Positions 27,827 through 36,885 are shown, numbered from the stretch's first letter. The stretch is DNA of 64,000 nt from Spirulina sp. SIO3F2 (GCA_010672165.1 JAAHHN010000004.1:1-64000); one strand, 5' to 3'. Notes: a model not told the origin generated them from the letters alone. Program-made: numbers and translations.

Positions 27827-27940
27827 GGCTCAAAGCAGATTGCGGATTAAGGATGCCGCTATTGTGCGCTTTGGGTTTATGAACCCTCAATGAGAGGTGC
27901 AGAGGGGGATGAAGAGGTTTTAAGAGGTGTGAAGTAGACC

Positions 27941-27975
27941 GAAGTTAACCATAGTAATACGAAGTTAACCGTAGT
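27941..27975. repeat. Direct repeat GAAGTTAACC(A/G)TAGT, two copies
   Basis: Two 15-bp copies with 14 identities spaced 20 bp start to start, with a weaker match (GAAGTAGACC) at 27931. The near two-turn spacing and position in a divergent promoter region would suit tandem sites for a regulator on one face of the helix. Confidence 0.45.
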
Positions 27976-28051
27976 GCTTTGTCCTGTTCGACTGCTCCTT
28001 AAACTATGGAATAGGTAAGCTAAGGGGAGGGAGCTAGACGCTAGTGCCTCA

Positions 28052-28070
28052 ACCCCCTTACCAAGGGGGT
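28052..28070. repeat. Short palindromic repeat (ACCCCCTT hairpin)
   Basis: ACCCCCTT (28052-28059) and AAGGGGGT (28063-28070) form a perfect 8-bp stem with loop ACC. A close relative (TCCCCCTT, loop TGT) lies at 53656-53674, so this is a dispersed repeat. Confidence 0.6.
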
Positions 28071-28175
28071 CAGCGTAGCTGGGGGGATTTCGCTAGCAAT
28101 GCTGATCGGTGTAAGTGTTTGAGTCCTATTGGTTGCACCTGACTGAACGATGCTCGCCCAAACTCCAAAATACCC

Positions 28176-29192
28176 ATGTCGGTTACACCCACAGCTCCAA
28201 CTTTTCCCATTGACCCCGATTTAGAGCGCTGGTTTCCGAGCGATCGCCAGCAGCATTACGCCACATTGCTGATGGGACGGGTGGGTTTGACGCGACGGCG
28301 GGCGGAATGTTTTGTGCGGTTGTGGGCTTATTTGGTGTTGAAGCAGCAGCCGGAACTTCAGGGCATCACGCAGCTTGAGCGACCGACGACGGCGGTGAGT
28401 TGCACCTGTCATGAGGCGGCGAATTTGTTTTACTCCGATCAAGAGCGGGGCAGTGATCGCGCCGCTGGAATGATGTTGGATAAGTTGGCGGCGTTGGGGC
28501 TAATTCGCAAGACGTTTAACGGCAATACGCTGGAGATTGCGATCGCGCCATTACCAGAACTCGATGCTGCCCCTACTGAAGCGACGGTGGAGTTTGACCT
28601 GGATACGTTCAACCCCCGCTGTGATGCAATTCCCGTGGCGACGTTGTTGGCGACAAATTACAACTGGCTCAACCGTAACACTGAAGCAACGCCCTACCGG
28701 ATTGCCAAGCTCTTGCGCAGTTGGGCGCAGCAGTATGTAACGGGGATGCGGGTAATGCGCCGTCGAGACAATCAACATCCGATCGCGTTCTACCTGTTTT
28801 ACCCCACTGCGCCGGAATCAGAAGTTCACTTTTTCGGCTTCCCAAATCGGGGCATTCATCTGGGGGGCATCACGGATATTGACCCGTTTGTGATAGCGAC
28901 ACCAGGAGATGAGCGGTGTCAGGCGTTGTTTGTGCGTAGTTGGATGATTGCGGCGCAATATCGGGCGCAGGTGCAAACGGTGTTATTGCAGGATGCTCAG
29001 CAAACAATGCGGCGGATGTTGCAGGATTTTCCGGGGCTATGTGATATTCACACGTTGATGATTCACCCGAGTTATGAGGAAATTACTCAGGCGTTGGGGT
29101 TTCAAAAAACGAGCACGGATTCTCAGTCTTCGATTTCTTGGTTGTATTTGGCGCTGGATCGGTTTTTGGCGATCGAGCAGTTTGATAGATAG
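28176..29192 (+). CDS. Conserved hypothetical protein
   Basis: A 338-residue soluble protein that I do not recognise. The N-terminal 120 residues are helical and basic (GLTRRRAECFVRLWAYLVLKQQ, then MMLDKLAALGLIRKTFNGNTLEI), compatible with a winged-helix-like fold. The C-terminal half (HPIAFYLFYPTAPESEVHFFGF onward) has a strand-helix pattern loosely like acetyltransferases, ending LMIHPSYEEITQALGFQK. No catalytic motif can be named. Its G+C content is similar to core genes and it is full-length in a clean frame, so it is a real gene of unknown role. Confidence 0.7.
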   Translation: MSVTPTAPTFPIDPDLERWFPSDRQQHYATLLMGRVGLTRRRAECFVRLWAYLVLKQQPELQGITQLERPTTAVSCTCHEAANLFYSDQERGSDRAAGMMLDKLAALGLIRKTFNGNTLEIAIAPLPELDAAPTEATVEFDLDTFNPRCDAIPVATLLATNYNWLNRNTEATPYRIAKLLRSWAQQYVTGMRVMRRRDNQHPIAFYLFYPTAPESEVHFFGFPNRGIHLGGITDIDPFVIATPGDERCQALFVRSWMIAAQYRAQVQTVLLQDAQQTMRRMLQDFPGLCDIHTLMIHPSYEEITQALGFQKTSTDSQSSISWLYLALDRFLAIEQFDR

Positions 29193-29251
29193 CAAAATTC
29201 GCTGTTAGTTTCTCTGTCTCAAATCAGTTCACAACTCACTAAAACCAGTCA

Positions 29252-30595
29252 ATGATGGTAGGAAAAAAAATCTTAGATTTGATCCAGTCTATAGAAAACA
29301 AAGACGCTGAAAATGCGAAACGACTGATCAATGAAATTAATAATTTTAGACAGCTAGAGTATGGTGGCAGCTTATCTCCACTTTCTCTTGCAATTGATTC
29401 AGGTCAGACAGAAGTAGCAAAAATGCTGATCGCCTCAGGTGCAGATGTTAACTATTCGGAAGATCATCATTGCAGTCCTCTCACGATTGCGATCGCCAAA
29501 GATGATTTAGAGATGGTTCAGTTCCTCCTCGAACATGGAGCCAGTCCCAATCAGCATTATCTCTACCATCCTTTGGAGGAAGCGATGGGAATCGGAAATC
29601 TGGAGATAATCGAAGCTTTGGTCAATCATCCAGAGATCCTAATCAACGAAGGGAGCTATGAGACTCCTCCTGTTTATATGGCGGCAGCTATGGGGAATCT
29701 TTCAGTTGTCAAACTCTTGGTGGATCAAGGAGCACGCATAGAGAGTTCTTATGGCGAATTGCACAGGTACGAAGAGTACGAAAACAATCAGAATTTTCAG
29801 ATTCCCAATGACTCAGAATTTACGTACTTTTGTGATCTGCTATATGAGGTAGAGAGTTCTTATTCTAATAGTCAAGAAGTAGACATTGAAAATTCTGCTC
29901 TTGCTTGCGCAGCATCGAATGGTCATCAAGATGTCTTTGACTATTTGTATGAAAAGACATCTAATGCTAGAGCAAGGCAATATGCAGCTTTAATACTTCC
30001 AGCAGGTCTTGAGCGTAGAGATAAAATAGATAATTCTCTGCTTCAGAGCCTATTTTTATCTGCTGTAAATAATGATGTTGTTGGTATTCGCAAAAGTATT
30101 GAATCTGGTATAGAGCCCAATACTTTAAATGAAGATGGCTTAACTGCGTTATACGTTGCTACTCGGGTTGCTCCTTGGCCACCTGGAAATACAGAGGCAG
30201 TGAAGCTACTACTTGAGTCTGGTGCAGATCCAAATATTAATTTGAATAATGTTTGCAGATCAACCCCCCTAAAAGAAGCTATTGGTTCTTGTGACATAGA
30301 TATTGTCAGACTATTGGTTGAGTCTGGAGCTAATTTAGAGCAGGAGCTTCCAGGAGGATGGATTCCCATTATTGGGGCTGTAGATGCCATACAAATGCAG
30401 AAAGAATTTTTTGCCGCGATAGGCATAACACGCAACAGCATAGAACTCTTAAAGATTTTGATTGATGCAGGAACTAATGTTGATGCCAAGAATAAAAACG
30501 GATATACGGCGCTTGACATTGCACAAGCGATTGGCTCTAGCAGTGAGATCATTGAACTGTTGATTAACGCTAGTGCTGCTACTGGAACTGAGTGA
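29252..30595 (+). CDS. Ankyrin repeat protein
   Basis: A 447-residue soluble protein with about ten ankyrin repeats covering nearly the whole length. Clear units include LSLAIDSGQTEVAKMLIASGADVN, LTIAIAKDDLEMVQFLLEHG, VYMAAAMGNLSVVKLLVDQG and LDIAQAIGSSSEIIELLINA. A less regular segment (about 170-260) may be an insertion between repeats. There is no catalytic domain and no signal peptide; it is presumably a protein-interaction scaffold. It is A+T-rich compared with the gene just upstream, which could point to separate ancestry. Confidence 0.88.
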   Translation: MMVGKKILDLIQSIENKDAENAKRLINEINNFRQLEYGGSLSPLSLAIDSGQTEVAKMLIASGADVNYSEDHHCSPLTIAIAKDDLEMVQFLLEHGASPNQHYLYHPLEEAMGIGNLEIIEALVNHPEILINEGSYETPPVYMAAAMGNLSVVKLLVDQGARIESSYGELHRYEEYENNQNFQIPNDSEFTYFCDLLYEVESSYSNSQEVDIENSALACAASNGHQDVFDYLYEKTSNARARQYAALILPAGLERRDKIDNSLLQSLFLSAVNNDVVGIRKSIESGIEPNTLNEDGLTALYVATRVAPWPPGNTEAVKLLLESGADPNINLNNVCRSTPLKEAIGSCDIDIVRLLVESGANLEQELPGGWIPIIGAVDAIQMQKEFFAAIGITRNSIELLKILIDAGTNVDAKNKNGYTALDIAQAIGSSSEIIELLINASAATGTE

Positions 30596-30665
30596 GGTTT
30601 GGCATGTTGCCTTTACCTCATAATGAAATAACCCTCATTCCTGAATCGCTTGCAGCAAGAGACGA

Positions 30666-31235
30666 CTAAAACCAACGATTCCCACCACAGCCAGCAAAAT
30701 AAAGGGTTCCGGACTGTGCCTGAATCTGCTCCCGATCGCTCACCACCGCCGCTAAACAATCATCCATCGCCTCACTTAGATACAGCAAAGCATATTCCTG
30801 ATTCAGCAGGTCATCACTGTCCCACATTAAAACCGTCTCTTCGAGCGCTTGGAGTTCTTCCGTGTACTTAAATCGTGCCAGAGAATCAAACACCGCAACC
30901 TTTGGCTTGATTACATCACAGGCGTCTCGGAAGGCTAGGGCGATAGGCAAGGCTTCATCTTGCTCCAAGGGGAGAGCTGGATTATCCTCCGGGAGGGGGC
31001 ACAGTCTAAAAAAGCTAGAGGAAGAGACTTGAAAGCTAATGATTCGGTAGTATTGACCCTCATGCTGATGCACCCAAGTTTCATAGAACACTGACCAGTT
31101 ACATTGAGCCTCTTCAGTCGTCAGAGACATTTCTTTAATGGATGTCGCACCAATCTTAGTCAGGGTTTTCGTTAACGGGACGATTTTTCTCTCTTTGGGG
31201 ATGAAAAACGAGAGGTTGAGGGGAGCCCAATCCAT
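30666..31235 (-). CDS. Hypothetical protein
   Basis: A 189-residue soluble protein, not recognised. It begins MDWAPLNLSFFIPKERKIV and ends YFAGCGGNRWF. ATG at 31233-31235 is preferred to a GTG four codons upstream. The composition is acidic in the C-terminal half (ALEETVLMWDSDDLLNQEY). It converges on the ankyrin gene with 70 nt between stops and has no operon partner. Could be a small immunity-like or adaptor protein, but nothing in the sequence shows it. Confidence 0.6.
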   Translation of the reverse strand: MDWAPLNLSFFIPKERKIVPLTKTLTKIGATSIKEMSLTTEEAQCNWSVFYETWVHQHEGQYYRIISFQVSSSSFFRLCPLPEDNPALPLEQDEALPIALAFRDACDVIKPKVAVFDSLARFKYTEELQALEETVLMWDSDDLLNQEYALLYLSEAMDDCLAAVVSDREQIQAQSGTLYFAGCGGNRWF

Positions 31236-31428
31236 AATTGTTCTCACTAACTTTCATCTCTAACCTAGTGTTCTGTCAGCTCTAATTTTGTGTGTTGTCT
31301 ATCGACAGCACTATTGCCGAGTAAGTGATGTGGAAACAAACAACTCACAGTTTTAAGCTTGACGCTGTACTAGCCGATGGCATCTTCCGCCTGAGCAGCG
31401 CCCAAAACCCGGCCAAGAACGGGTTGTA

Positions 31429-31683
31429 ATGTGCCCCCAATGCGGTGAGCAAATGGCTGATATGGGATTCGATTTTAAGGCCCCAAAAATGAAAGACATC
31501 AAACAATGGGAGAAAGTCCGCATTTTGTTCGAAAATGGATTCAACTTCTATTCATGTGGCTGTTGTGGCCCCGGATATCGCCCTGCTGAGTTGAAGGAAG
31601 TTTACAAGTTCATTCAATCGGCACGCCCAAAGTCGGAAGGAGAAATCCTTCTAGAGAAAATCAAGCGCCAAATAACACGGTAA
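31429..31683 (+). CDS. Small zinc-ribbon-like protein
   Basis: An 84-residue protein with CPQCGE at residues 2-7 and CGCCGPGY near residue 43, enough cysteines for one zinc site. Its start overlaps by one base (TAATG) the stop of a possible 33-codon frame at 31328-31429. In its own frame, coding-like sequence (PPEQRPKPGQERVV) continues upstream of the ATG to a stop at 31360 without any start codon, so the gene may have lost a longer N-terminus. Role unknown. Confidence 0.6.
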   Translation: MCPQCGEQMADMGFDFKAPKMKDIKQWEKVRILFENGFNFYSCGCCGPGYRPAELKEVYKFIQSARPKSEGEILLEKIKRQITR

Positions 31684-32110
31684 TTATCTGACTAAGCCAA
31701 GATTGCGCTGATATGGTTATCACAATTGGCTGCATAGGTACAAGTCCCTATGGCGTGTGTCAAAAAGTTTTTAATTGATCTGGGTTTGAAAGCCTACTAT
31801 GGCGTTGAATTTAATTAGCAGACAACCCGAAGCCATGTAGTTCACATTCTCCATTTTGATGACACCATTGGGCTAGTTCCTTTCGAAGAGTAAGAGATAT
31901 TTCATTGTGAATGGGGAGAATCAATGCGCAAGTGCTCAGAGTCAAAGCTAAAGCTGGGTCGCTGAAACGGTCTAAGGTCATGGGTTTTTGGCATTCTAAA
32001 TCTATACCGTTGTAGCTCAACCAAAAACAGCGATACCCTAGTTAGGGGCAGATTGTGTGAGCATTAAGATCTGCCATCTACCCAATTGCGCAACGCCTCG
32101 GCTCCTCTAC
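31684..32110. other. Spacer with at most one doubtful small frame
   Basis: About 427 nt between the zinc-ribbon gene and the site-2 protease gene. A 56-codon minus-strand frame is listed separately with low confidence. No repeat or hairpin stood out. The protease frame is open back to GTG 32057, but its membrane protein start fits ATG 32111. Confidence 0.45.
31811..31981 (-). CDS. Doubtful small hypothetical protein
   Basis: A 56-codon frame from ATG 31979-31981, MTLDRFSDPALALTLSTCALI then a charged helix. The composition is protein-like, and the region has no other gene, but no ribosome site or family supports it. It may be chance. Confidence 0.25.
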   Translation of the reverse strand: MTLDRFSDPALALTLSTCALILPIHNEISLTLRKELAQWCHQNGECELHGFGLSAN

Positions 32111-33634
32111 ATGTTGAATACCTCTGAAGCAATCACCACCCTTTCTGTCATCCTAGTTGCCTTGGGCTTTTTGGTCTGGGGGTATAACCGTGCCAAGAAA
32201 TATAAGACGCTAGGTATTTTGGCTTGGCTTCAGTCTGTGGTACTGATCACGCCCTGGCTATTTGTATTCGGCTTGTTTGCGGTGGGTATCTATATCAACT
32301 TTGTGGGGATTCTGGCGTTGCTGATTGCCTCCTCAGGAATTTATATCTATCTGGGTAATCGCTTGCGGGCGGAAGGGCAAGCGGAACTATTGCGCCAGCG
32401 GGCAGCCCAACGTTTGGCGCAAGATCGCGTTAATTCATTGGACGCTACAACAGCGTCTGCTGAGACGACAAGAAACATTGCGATCGCTCCAGAGTCCGAC
32501 GAAACCGACACCATTCCTAAGATTCCTAGCGAAGATCTCCAGAAAATCAAGGAGATTTTTGGGATTGATACCTTTTTTGCCACTGAGACGATTTCCTACC
32601 AGGAAGGCGCAATCTTTAAGGGCAATTTGCGGGGCGAGACGGAGTCAACTTACGAAAAACTCTCTAATAAGTTGCGCGATCGCTTTAACGACAAGTATCG
32701 TCTGTTCTTGGTGGAAAATCCTGAAGGCAAGCCAATTGTGATTATTCTGCCCAGTAGCAGCGATCCGCAATCGATGACTTTAGCTCAGAAAAATCTAGCG
32801 GCAGTTTTGGTCTTGGCTACGATCGCCACCTGCACTGAAGCCGCTGGTCTGCTGATGGGTTTTGATTGGTTTAGTGAACTGGGTCGCTTTAGTGAGGCAC
32901 TGCCGATTGCGGCAGGCGTGTGGTTTGTGGTGGCAGTGCATGAGGTGGGGCATCGTTTCTGGGCCAAGCGTCATAATGTCCACTTGAGTTTCCCGTTCTT
33001 GCTACCGAGTTGGCAGATCGGTACATTTGGTTCAATCACGCGGTTTGAGTCATTTCTGCCCAACCGCAGTATCTTGTTTGATGTTTCGTTTGCCGGGCCA
33101 GCCGCTGGGGGGATTGTGTCGATCCTCATGGTCGTTCTGGGCTTACTCCTCTCCCATCCAGGCAGTTTATTTACGCTACCGACCGAATTCTTCCAAGGCT
33201 CGATTTTGGTGGGTACATTAGCCAAAGCGATTTTGGGTTCGCAATTAACCGAGGTAACCGTTGATATTCACCCGCTAACGATGGTGGGTTGGATTGGTTT
33301 GGTGATTACGGCGCTGAACCTGATGCCAGCAGGACAGTTGGATGGGGGGCGAATTGTTCAAGCCATTTATGGGCGTAAAACAGCACGGCGCACGACGATC
33401 GCAACGCTGATTGTGTTGGGCTTGGTGGCGATCGTTAATCCAGGGAATCCGATTCCCCTCTATTGGGGAATTGTGATTTTGTTCTTGCAGCGCGATCTAG
33501 AGCGTCCGAGTCTGAATGAATTGACAGAACCGGATGATGCACGGGCGGCTTTAGGATTATTGGTTTTATTTTTGATGCTAGCCACTTTAATTCCCTTGAG
33601 TCCAGCTTTAGCAGGTCAGTTAGGGATTGGGTAG
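32111..33634 (+). CDS. Site-2 protease family (M50) membrane metalloprotease, EGY-like
   Basis: A 507-residue intramembrane zinc protease. Two N-terminal membrane helices precede a charged cytoplasmic segment (about 90-230) with LRGETESTYEKLSNKLRDRF typical of EGY-type plant and cyanobacterial members. The catalytic zinc motif HEVGH lies near residue 277, within a membrane segment, and the third ligand Asp is in NLMPAGQLDGGRIV. Six or more further helices follow. S2Ps cleave membrane-bound regulators; the substrate here is unknown. ATG 32111 is chosen over GTG 32057 because the latter adds unlike residues. Confidence 0.9.
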   Translation: MLNTSEAITTLSVILVALGFLVWGYNRAKKYKTLGILAWLQSVVLITPWLFVFGLFAVGIYINFVGILALLIASSGIYIYLGNRLRAEGQAELLRQRAAQRLAQDRVNSLDATTASAETTRNIAIAPESDETDTIPKIPSEDLQKIKEIFGIDTFFATETISYQEGAIFKGNLRGETESTYEKLSNKLRDRFNDKYRLFLVENPEGKPIVIILPSSSDPQSMTLAQKNLAAVLVLATIATCTEAAGLLMGFDWFSELGRFSEALPIAAGVWFVVAVHEVGHRFWAKRHNVHLSFPFLLPSWQIGTFGSITRFESFLPNRSILFDVSFAGPAAGGIVSILMVVLGLLLSHPGSLFTLPTEFFQGSILVGTLAKAILGSQLTEVTVDIHPLTMVGWIGLVITALNLMPAGQLDGGRIVQAIYGRKTARRTTIATLIVLGLVAIVNPGNPIPLYWGIVILFLQRDLERPSLNELTEPDDARAALGLLVLFLMLATLIPLSPALAGQLGIG

Positions 33635-33676
33635 CGTATTTCAGGAACAGGATTATCTGGCATGTTTGCTGCGTCG

Positions 33677-33693
33677 GCGGGCAAGATGCCCGC
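33677..33693. repeat. Short palindromic repeat GCGGGCA-AGA-TGCCCGC
   Basis: A perfect 7-bp stem with loop AGA, embedded in TCGGCGGGCAAGATGCCCGC followed by GCTACGG. Sequences of this form are dispersed between genes in many cyanobacteria. It lies between the protease gene and the ABC permease genes. Confidence 0.6.
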
Positions 33694-33819
33694 GCTACGG
33701 ATACAAATTATTTTCAAAGTGTGCGATCCAGGCAACATTCTGACGTTTTGTTACGCTGACTGGCCGAGCTGAAGGGAGAACTTGCAATATAGAGGCAATT
33801 TAAAGCTCTTGCGACCTCT

Positions 33820-34728
33820 ATGATCTCTGATCCCATTCGTCAACGGGAACAACGCACAGGCTGGCTATTAATTCTGCCTGCCCTGCTTGTCTTAGCCCTG
33901 GTGTTTGCTTACCCCATTCTCCGGGCTTTTTGGCTCAGTCTCTTTACCCAAAACCTCGGAACACAATTGCTGGCTGAATTTTCAGGACTCAGTAACTATG
34001 GCCGCCTGCTGGGGGATGGTCGGTTTTGGCAAAGCCTCTGGAACACCACAGTTTTTACCAGCGCTAGCATCATTATTGAACTAACATTGGGTTTAGTTTT
34101 TGCCCTCGTGTTGCATCAGAGTTTTCGCGGTCGCGGCCTGATTCGCACAGTGGTCTTAATTCCTTGGGCGTTGCCGACTGCGGTTATGGGCTTGGCATGG
34201 GCGTGGATTTTCAATGATCAATATGGGATTGTCAATAGCATCCTCAGTGGCTTGGGGCTAATTTCTGAGAACATTACTTGGCTGGGTGAACCAACGCTAG
34301 CGATGCTGACTCTGGTGTTTGCCGATGTTTGGAAGACAACCCCCTTTGTAGCGATTTTGCTGCTGGCAGGGTTACAGTCGATTTCTGATGATCTCTATGA
34401 AGCCCACGCGATCGATGGGGCGACGCCCTGGCAAAGCTTTCAACAGATCACCTTACCGTTGCTGACGCCGCAAATTTTGATTGCGCTGCTGTTTCGTTTT
34501 GCCCAGTCTTTTGGGGTGTTTGACTTGGTGCAGGTGATGACGGGCGGTGGGCCGGCGGGGGCAACTGAGATGGTCTCCATCTATATTTATGCAACAGTAC
34601 GGCGCTACCTCGATTTTGGTTATGGGGCAGCCTTGGTGGTGGTAACTTTTTTGTTGCTGATTCTGGCGGTGGCGCTCACAGCCTATGGTTTGTCGAAAAC
34701 ACGGATCAACTTATCGGGGGAACGTTAA
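33820..34728 (+). CDS. ggtC: Sugar/osmolyte ABC permease, GgtC-like
   Basis: A 302-residue MalF/UgpA-type permease with six membrane helices (RTGWLLILPALLVLALVFAY first) and the EAA loop DDLYEAHAIDGATPWQSFQQITLPLL that docks the ATPase. Organisation and sequence style match GgtC of the cyanobacterial glucosylglycerol/sucrose/trehalose importer, but substrate is inferred from family, not seen. It is followed 3 nt later by its partner permease and then by an ATPase gene, suggesting one operon. Confidence 0.88.
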   Translation: MISDPIRQREQRTGWLLILPALLVLALVFAYPILRAFWLSLFTQNLGTQLLAEFSGLSNYGRLLGDGRFWQSLWNTTVFTSASIIIELTLGLVFALVLHQSFRGRGLIRTVVLIPWALPTAVMGLAWAWIFNDQYGIVNSILSGLGLISENITWLGEPTLAMLTLVFADVWKTTPFVAILLLAGLQSISDDLYEAHAIDGATPWQSFQQITLPLLTPQILIALLFRFAQSFGVFDLVQVMTGGGPAGATEMVSIYIYATVRRYLDFGYGAALVVVTFLLLILAVALTAYGLSKTRINLSGER

Positions 34729-34731
34729 ATT

Positions 34732-35604
34732 ATGGCTACTGTGAAAACCGCAGACAAACCACGTTGGCTACTTTGGGTTGGCGTGGTGGCGATCACGCTC
34801 TTCTGTCTCGCTCCCGTCCTCTGGCAACTCCTCACCTCGCTTAAAACAAATGATGCGCTGATTGTGATCCCGAAAAGCGATGGTGCAGATTTGGGCACAC
34901 TTCTCTCACTCTTTTTGCCAATTCATCTAACCAGTGAACATTATCAGCAGTTGGGAGGGATTTTTGCTCGCTATATGTTTAATAGTGGGCTGGTTTCGTT
35001 GGTTTCCACATTGCTTTGTTTGGCGATCGGCGCACCGGCCGCCTACACGTTGGCTCGGCTCAAGTTACCCGGAGAAAGCCTGATCCTGGGAGTTGTACTG
35101 ATTGTGAGCTTGTTCCCTTATGTACTACTCTTTCTCGGGTTATTAGAGCTAGTTAAGTTTCTTGATTTAGGCAACAACTATTTAGCGCTGATTGTGCCCT
35201 ATACCGCGATTAACTTGCCCCTGACAATTCTGGTACTCCGAAGCTTTTTTCAACAATTGCCCAAGGATCTAGAAGACTCGGCCAAAGTAGATGGCTACAA
35301 CACAGTGCAAATGCTCTGGAAAATTGTCTTACCGATGACTGTTCCTGCCCTTGTCACAACCGGAATTCTGACCTTTATCTTTGCTTGGAATGAGTTTATC
35401 TTTGCCCTAACGTTTATCACCCAAGATCAACTCCAAACGATTCCGATCGCGGTGGCTAAAATTGGTGGCGCATCTGCTTACGAAATTCCCTATGGCGCGA
35501 TCGCGGCAGCCACAATTCTTGGCACATTGCCCTTGATTGCGCTGGTTTTAATCTTCCAACGGCGGATTGTTCAAGGGATTACGGCTGGAGCAGTTAAAGG
35601 CTGA
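34732..35604 (+). CDS. ggtD: Sugar/osmolyte ABC permease, GgtD-like
   Basis: A 290-residue MalG/UgpE-type permease with six membrane helices and the EAA loop KDLEDSAKVDGYNTVQMLWK then IVLPMTVPAL. It starts 3 nt after the GgtC-like gene, so the two are translationally close and probably form the heterodimeric channel. The C-terminus ends with IFQRRIVQGITAGAVKG, typical of MalG relatives. Confidence 0.88.
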   Translation: MATVKTADKPRWLLWVGVVAITLFCLAPVLWQLLTSLKTNDALIVIPKSDGADLGTLLSLFLPIHLTSEHYQQLGGIFARYMFNSGLVSLVSTLLCLAIGAPAAYTLARLKLPGESLILGVVLIVSLFPYVLLFLGLLELVKFLDLGNNYLALIVPYTAINLPLTILVLRSFFQQLPKDLEDSAKVDGYNTVQMLWKIVLPMTVPALVTTGILTFIFAWNEFIFALTFITQDQLQTIPIAVAKIGGASAYEIPYGAIAAATILGTLPLIALVLIFQRRIVQGITAGAVKG

Positions 35605-35763
35605 TCTTTCAGCTATCGATTCGCAGTTGCCAGTGCGCAGTTTTTGGGAGGCTCAATCGTCATGTAGTTAAGTTGATTGGTAATCTCAAAAATCCCCTTA
35701 GAAAATACTTCGTCTTAATCAAAGCGATTTGATTCGGTGAGTGATGCCCACCGACAAGTACAA

Positions 35764-35791
35764 CTTTGAATCTTGAACTCTGAACTCTGAA
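35764..35791. repeat. Heptamer repeat array just upstream of ATPase gene
   Basis: Four contiguous 7-bp units, CTTTGAA, TCTTGAA, CTCTGAA and CTCTGAA, end 8 nt before the ATG at 35800, in the place where a ribosome site would lie. The same CTTTGAA unit makes an array inside the element at 17046-17157. Confidence 0.6.
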
Positions 35792-35799
35792 CCCAAAAA

Positions 35800-36870
35800 A
35801 TGGCTACTCTAGAACTCCAAAACCTTCGTAAACAATTCGCGCCCAATGTCATCCCCGTCAAAGACATCAGCATCACAGTCCATGATGGCGAATTTTTAAC
35901 GCTTTTAGGGCCGTCAGGTTGTGGAAAATCCACCCTCTTACGCCTGATCGCGGGGTTAGAGCAGGCAACCAAAGGCCAAATTCTGGTGGGGGGGAATCCC
36001 GTGACGAGTTTTTCTCCGGGCGATCGCAATATGGCAATGGTCTTTCAAAGCTATGCCCTCTATCCCCATATGACCGTGGCTGAAAATATTGCTGCCTCGC
36101 TCAAGATTCGCAAGACGCCCACCCCTGAGATTCAAACCCGCGTGGCCACCGTCGCTGAGAAATTGGGCTTATCTCATTTGCGCGATCGCAAACCGGGGCA
36201 GCTCTCGGGGGGACAACGGCAGCGGGTCGCTCTGGCTCGGGCATTAGTGCGTAACCCAGAAGTATTTTTGCTTGATGAACCCTTGAGTAACCTGGATGCC
36301 TTACTCCGGGAGCAGGTGCGCGAAGAACTCAAACAAATTTTTAGTGAGCAGAACAAGCCTGTCGTTTATGTCACCCATGACCAAACCGAGGCCATGACCT
36401 TATCGAGTAAAGTTGCCGTGCTATTGGATGGCTTGGTGCAGCAACTCGATCCGCCTGCACGGATTTATACCCACCCCGCCAATAAGTTTGTAGCTGGGTT
36501 TGTGGGCAGCCCCCAAATGAATTTATGGTCATTGAATTGTGAGGCAGGGGCTGCAATTTGTGGGGACTATCGTATTCCATTGCCAGCCCTCTCAGAGCCA
36601 CCAAGCGCGATCGATCTGGGTATTCGCCCCGAGGATGTTCGTTTGGTGAACGAAGGTGAGACCCCCACGGTAGAGGGCAAAGTTGTGTTGACGGAAAACT
36701 TTGGCCGAGAGCAGTTAGTTAGTGTCCAAATTGCGGGAAGTTCGGAGAAGGTTCGGGCGCTGATTCCCCCTGAGCAATCCTGGGATGCTGAAAAGGTGGG
36801 TCTTGTCTTTGAAGTACAGAAACAACACTGGTTTGATGCTCAAACGGGAGCACGGTTGGTAGCGGAATAG
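35800..36870 (+). CDS. ggtA: Sugar/osmolyte ABC ATPase, GgtA/MalK-like
   Basis: A 356-residue ATPase: Walker A GPSGCGKST (about 44-52), Q-loop VFQSYALYPHMTV, signature LSGGQRQRVALARAL, Walker B VFLLDEPLSNLDA, H-loop VTHDQTEAM, then a C-terminal OB/TOBE regulatory domain (DLGIRPEDVRLV). This MalK-type subfamily powers carbohydrate importers and would couple to the two permeases upstream. A 195-nt gap with a heptamer array separates it from them. In Synechocystis ggtA is unlinked to ggtBCD, whereas here it is linked and the binding protein GgtB is missing. Confidence 0.9.
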   Translation: MATLELQNLRKQFAPNVIPVKDISITVHDGEFLTLLGPSGCGKSTLLRLIAGLEQATKGQILVGGNPVTSFSPGDRNMAMVFQSYALYPHMTVAENIAASLKIRKTPTPEIQTRVATVAEKLGLSHLRDRKPGQLSGGQRQRVALARALVRNPEVFLLDEPLSNLDALLREQVREELKQIFSEQNKPVVYVTHDQTEAMTLSSKVAVLLDGLVQQLDPPARIYTHPANKFVAGFVGSPQMNLWSLNCEAGAAICGDYRIPLPALSEPPSAIDLGIRPEDVRLVNEGETPTVEGKVVLTENFGREQLVSVQIAGSSEKVRALIPPEQSWDAEKVGLVFEVQKQHWFDAQTGARLVAE

Positions 36871-36885
36871 TTCACTTTAGATGAC

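Larger units (their letters stand above)
27827..28175. other. Divergent spacer with direct and palindromic repeats
   Basis: The 349-nt spacer between two divergent genes holds GAAGTTAACC-TAGT direct repeats at 27941-27955 and 27961-27975 and a palindromic repeat at 28052-28070. No small gene was seen. Promoters of both flanking genes must lie here. Confidence 0.6.
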
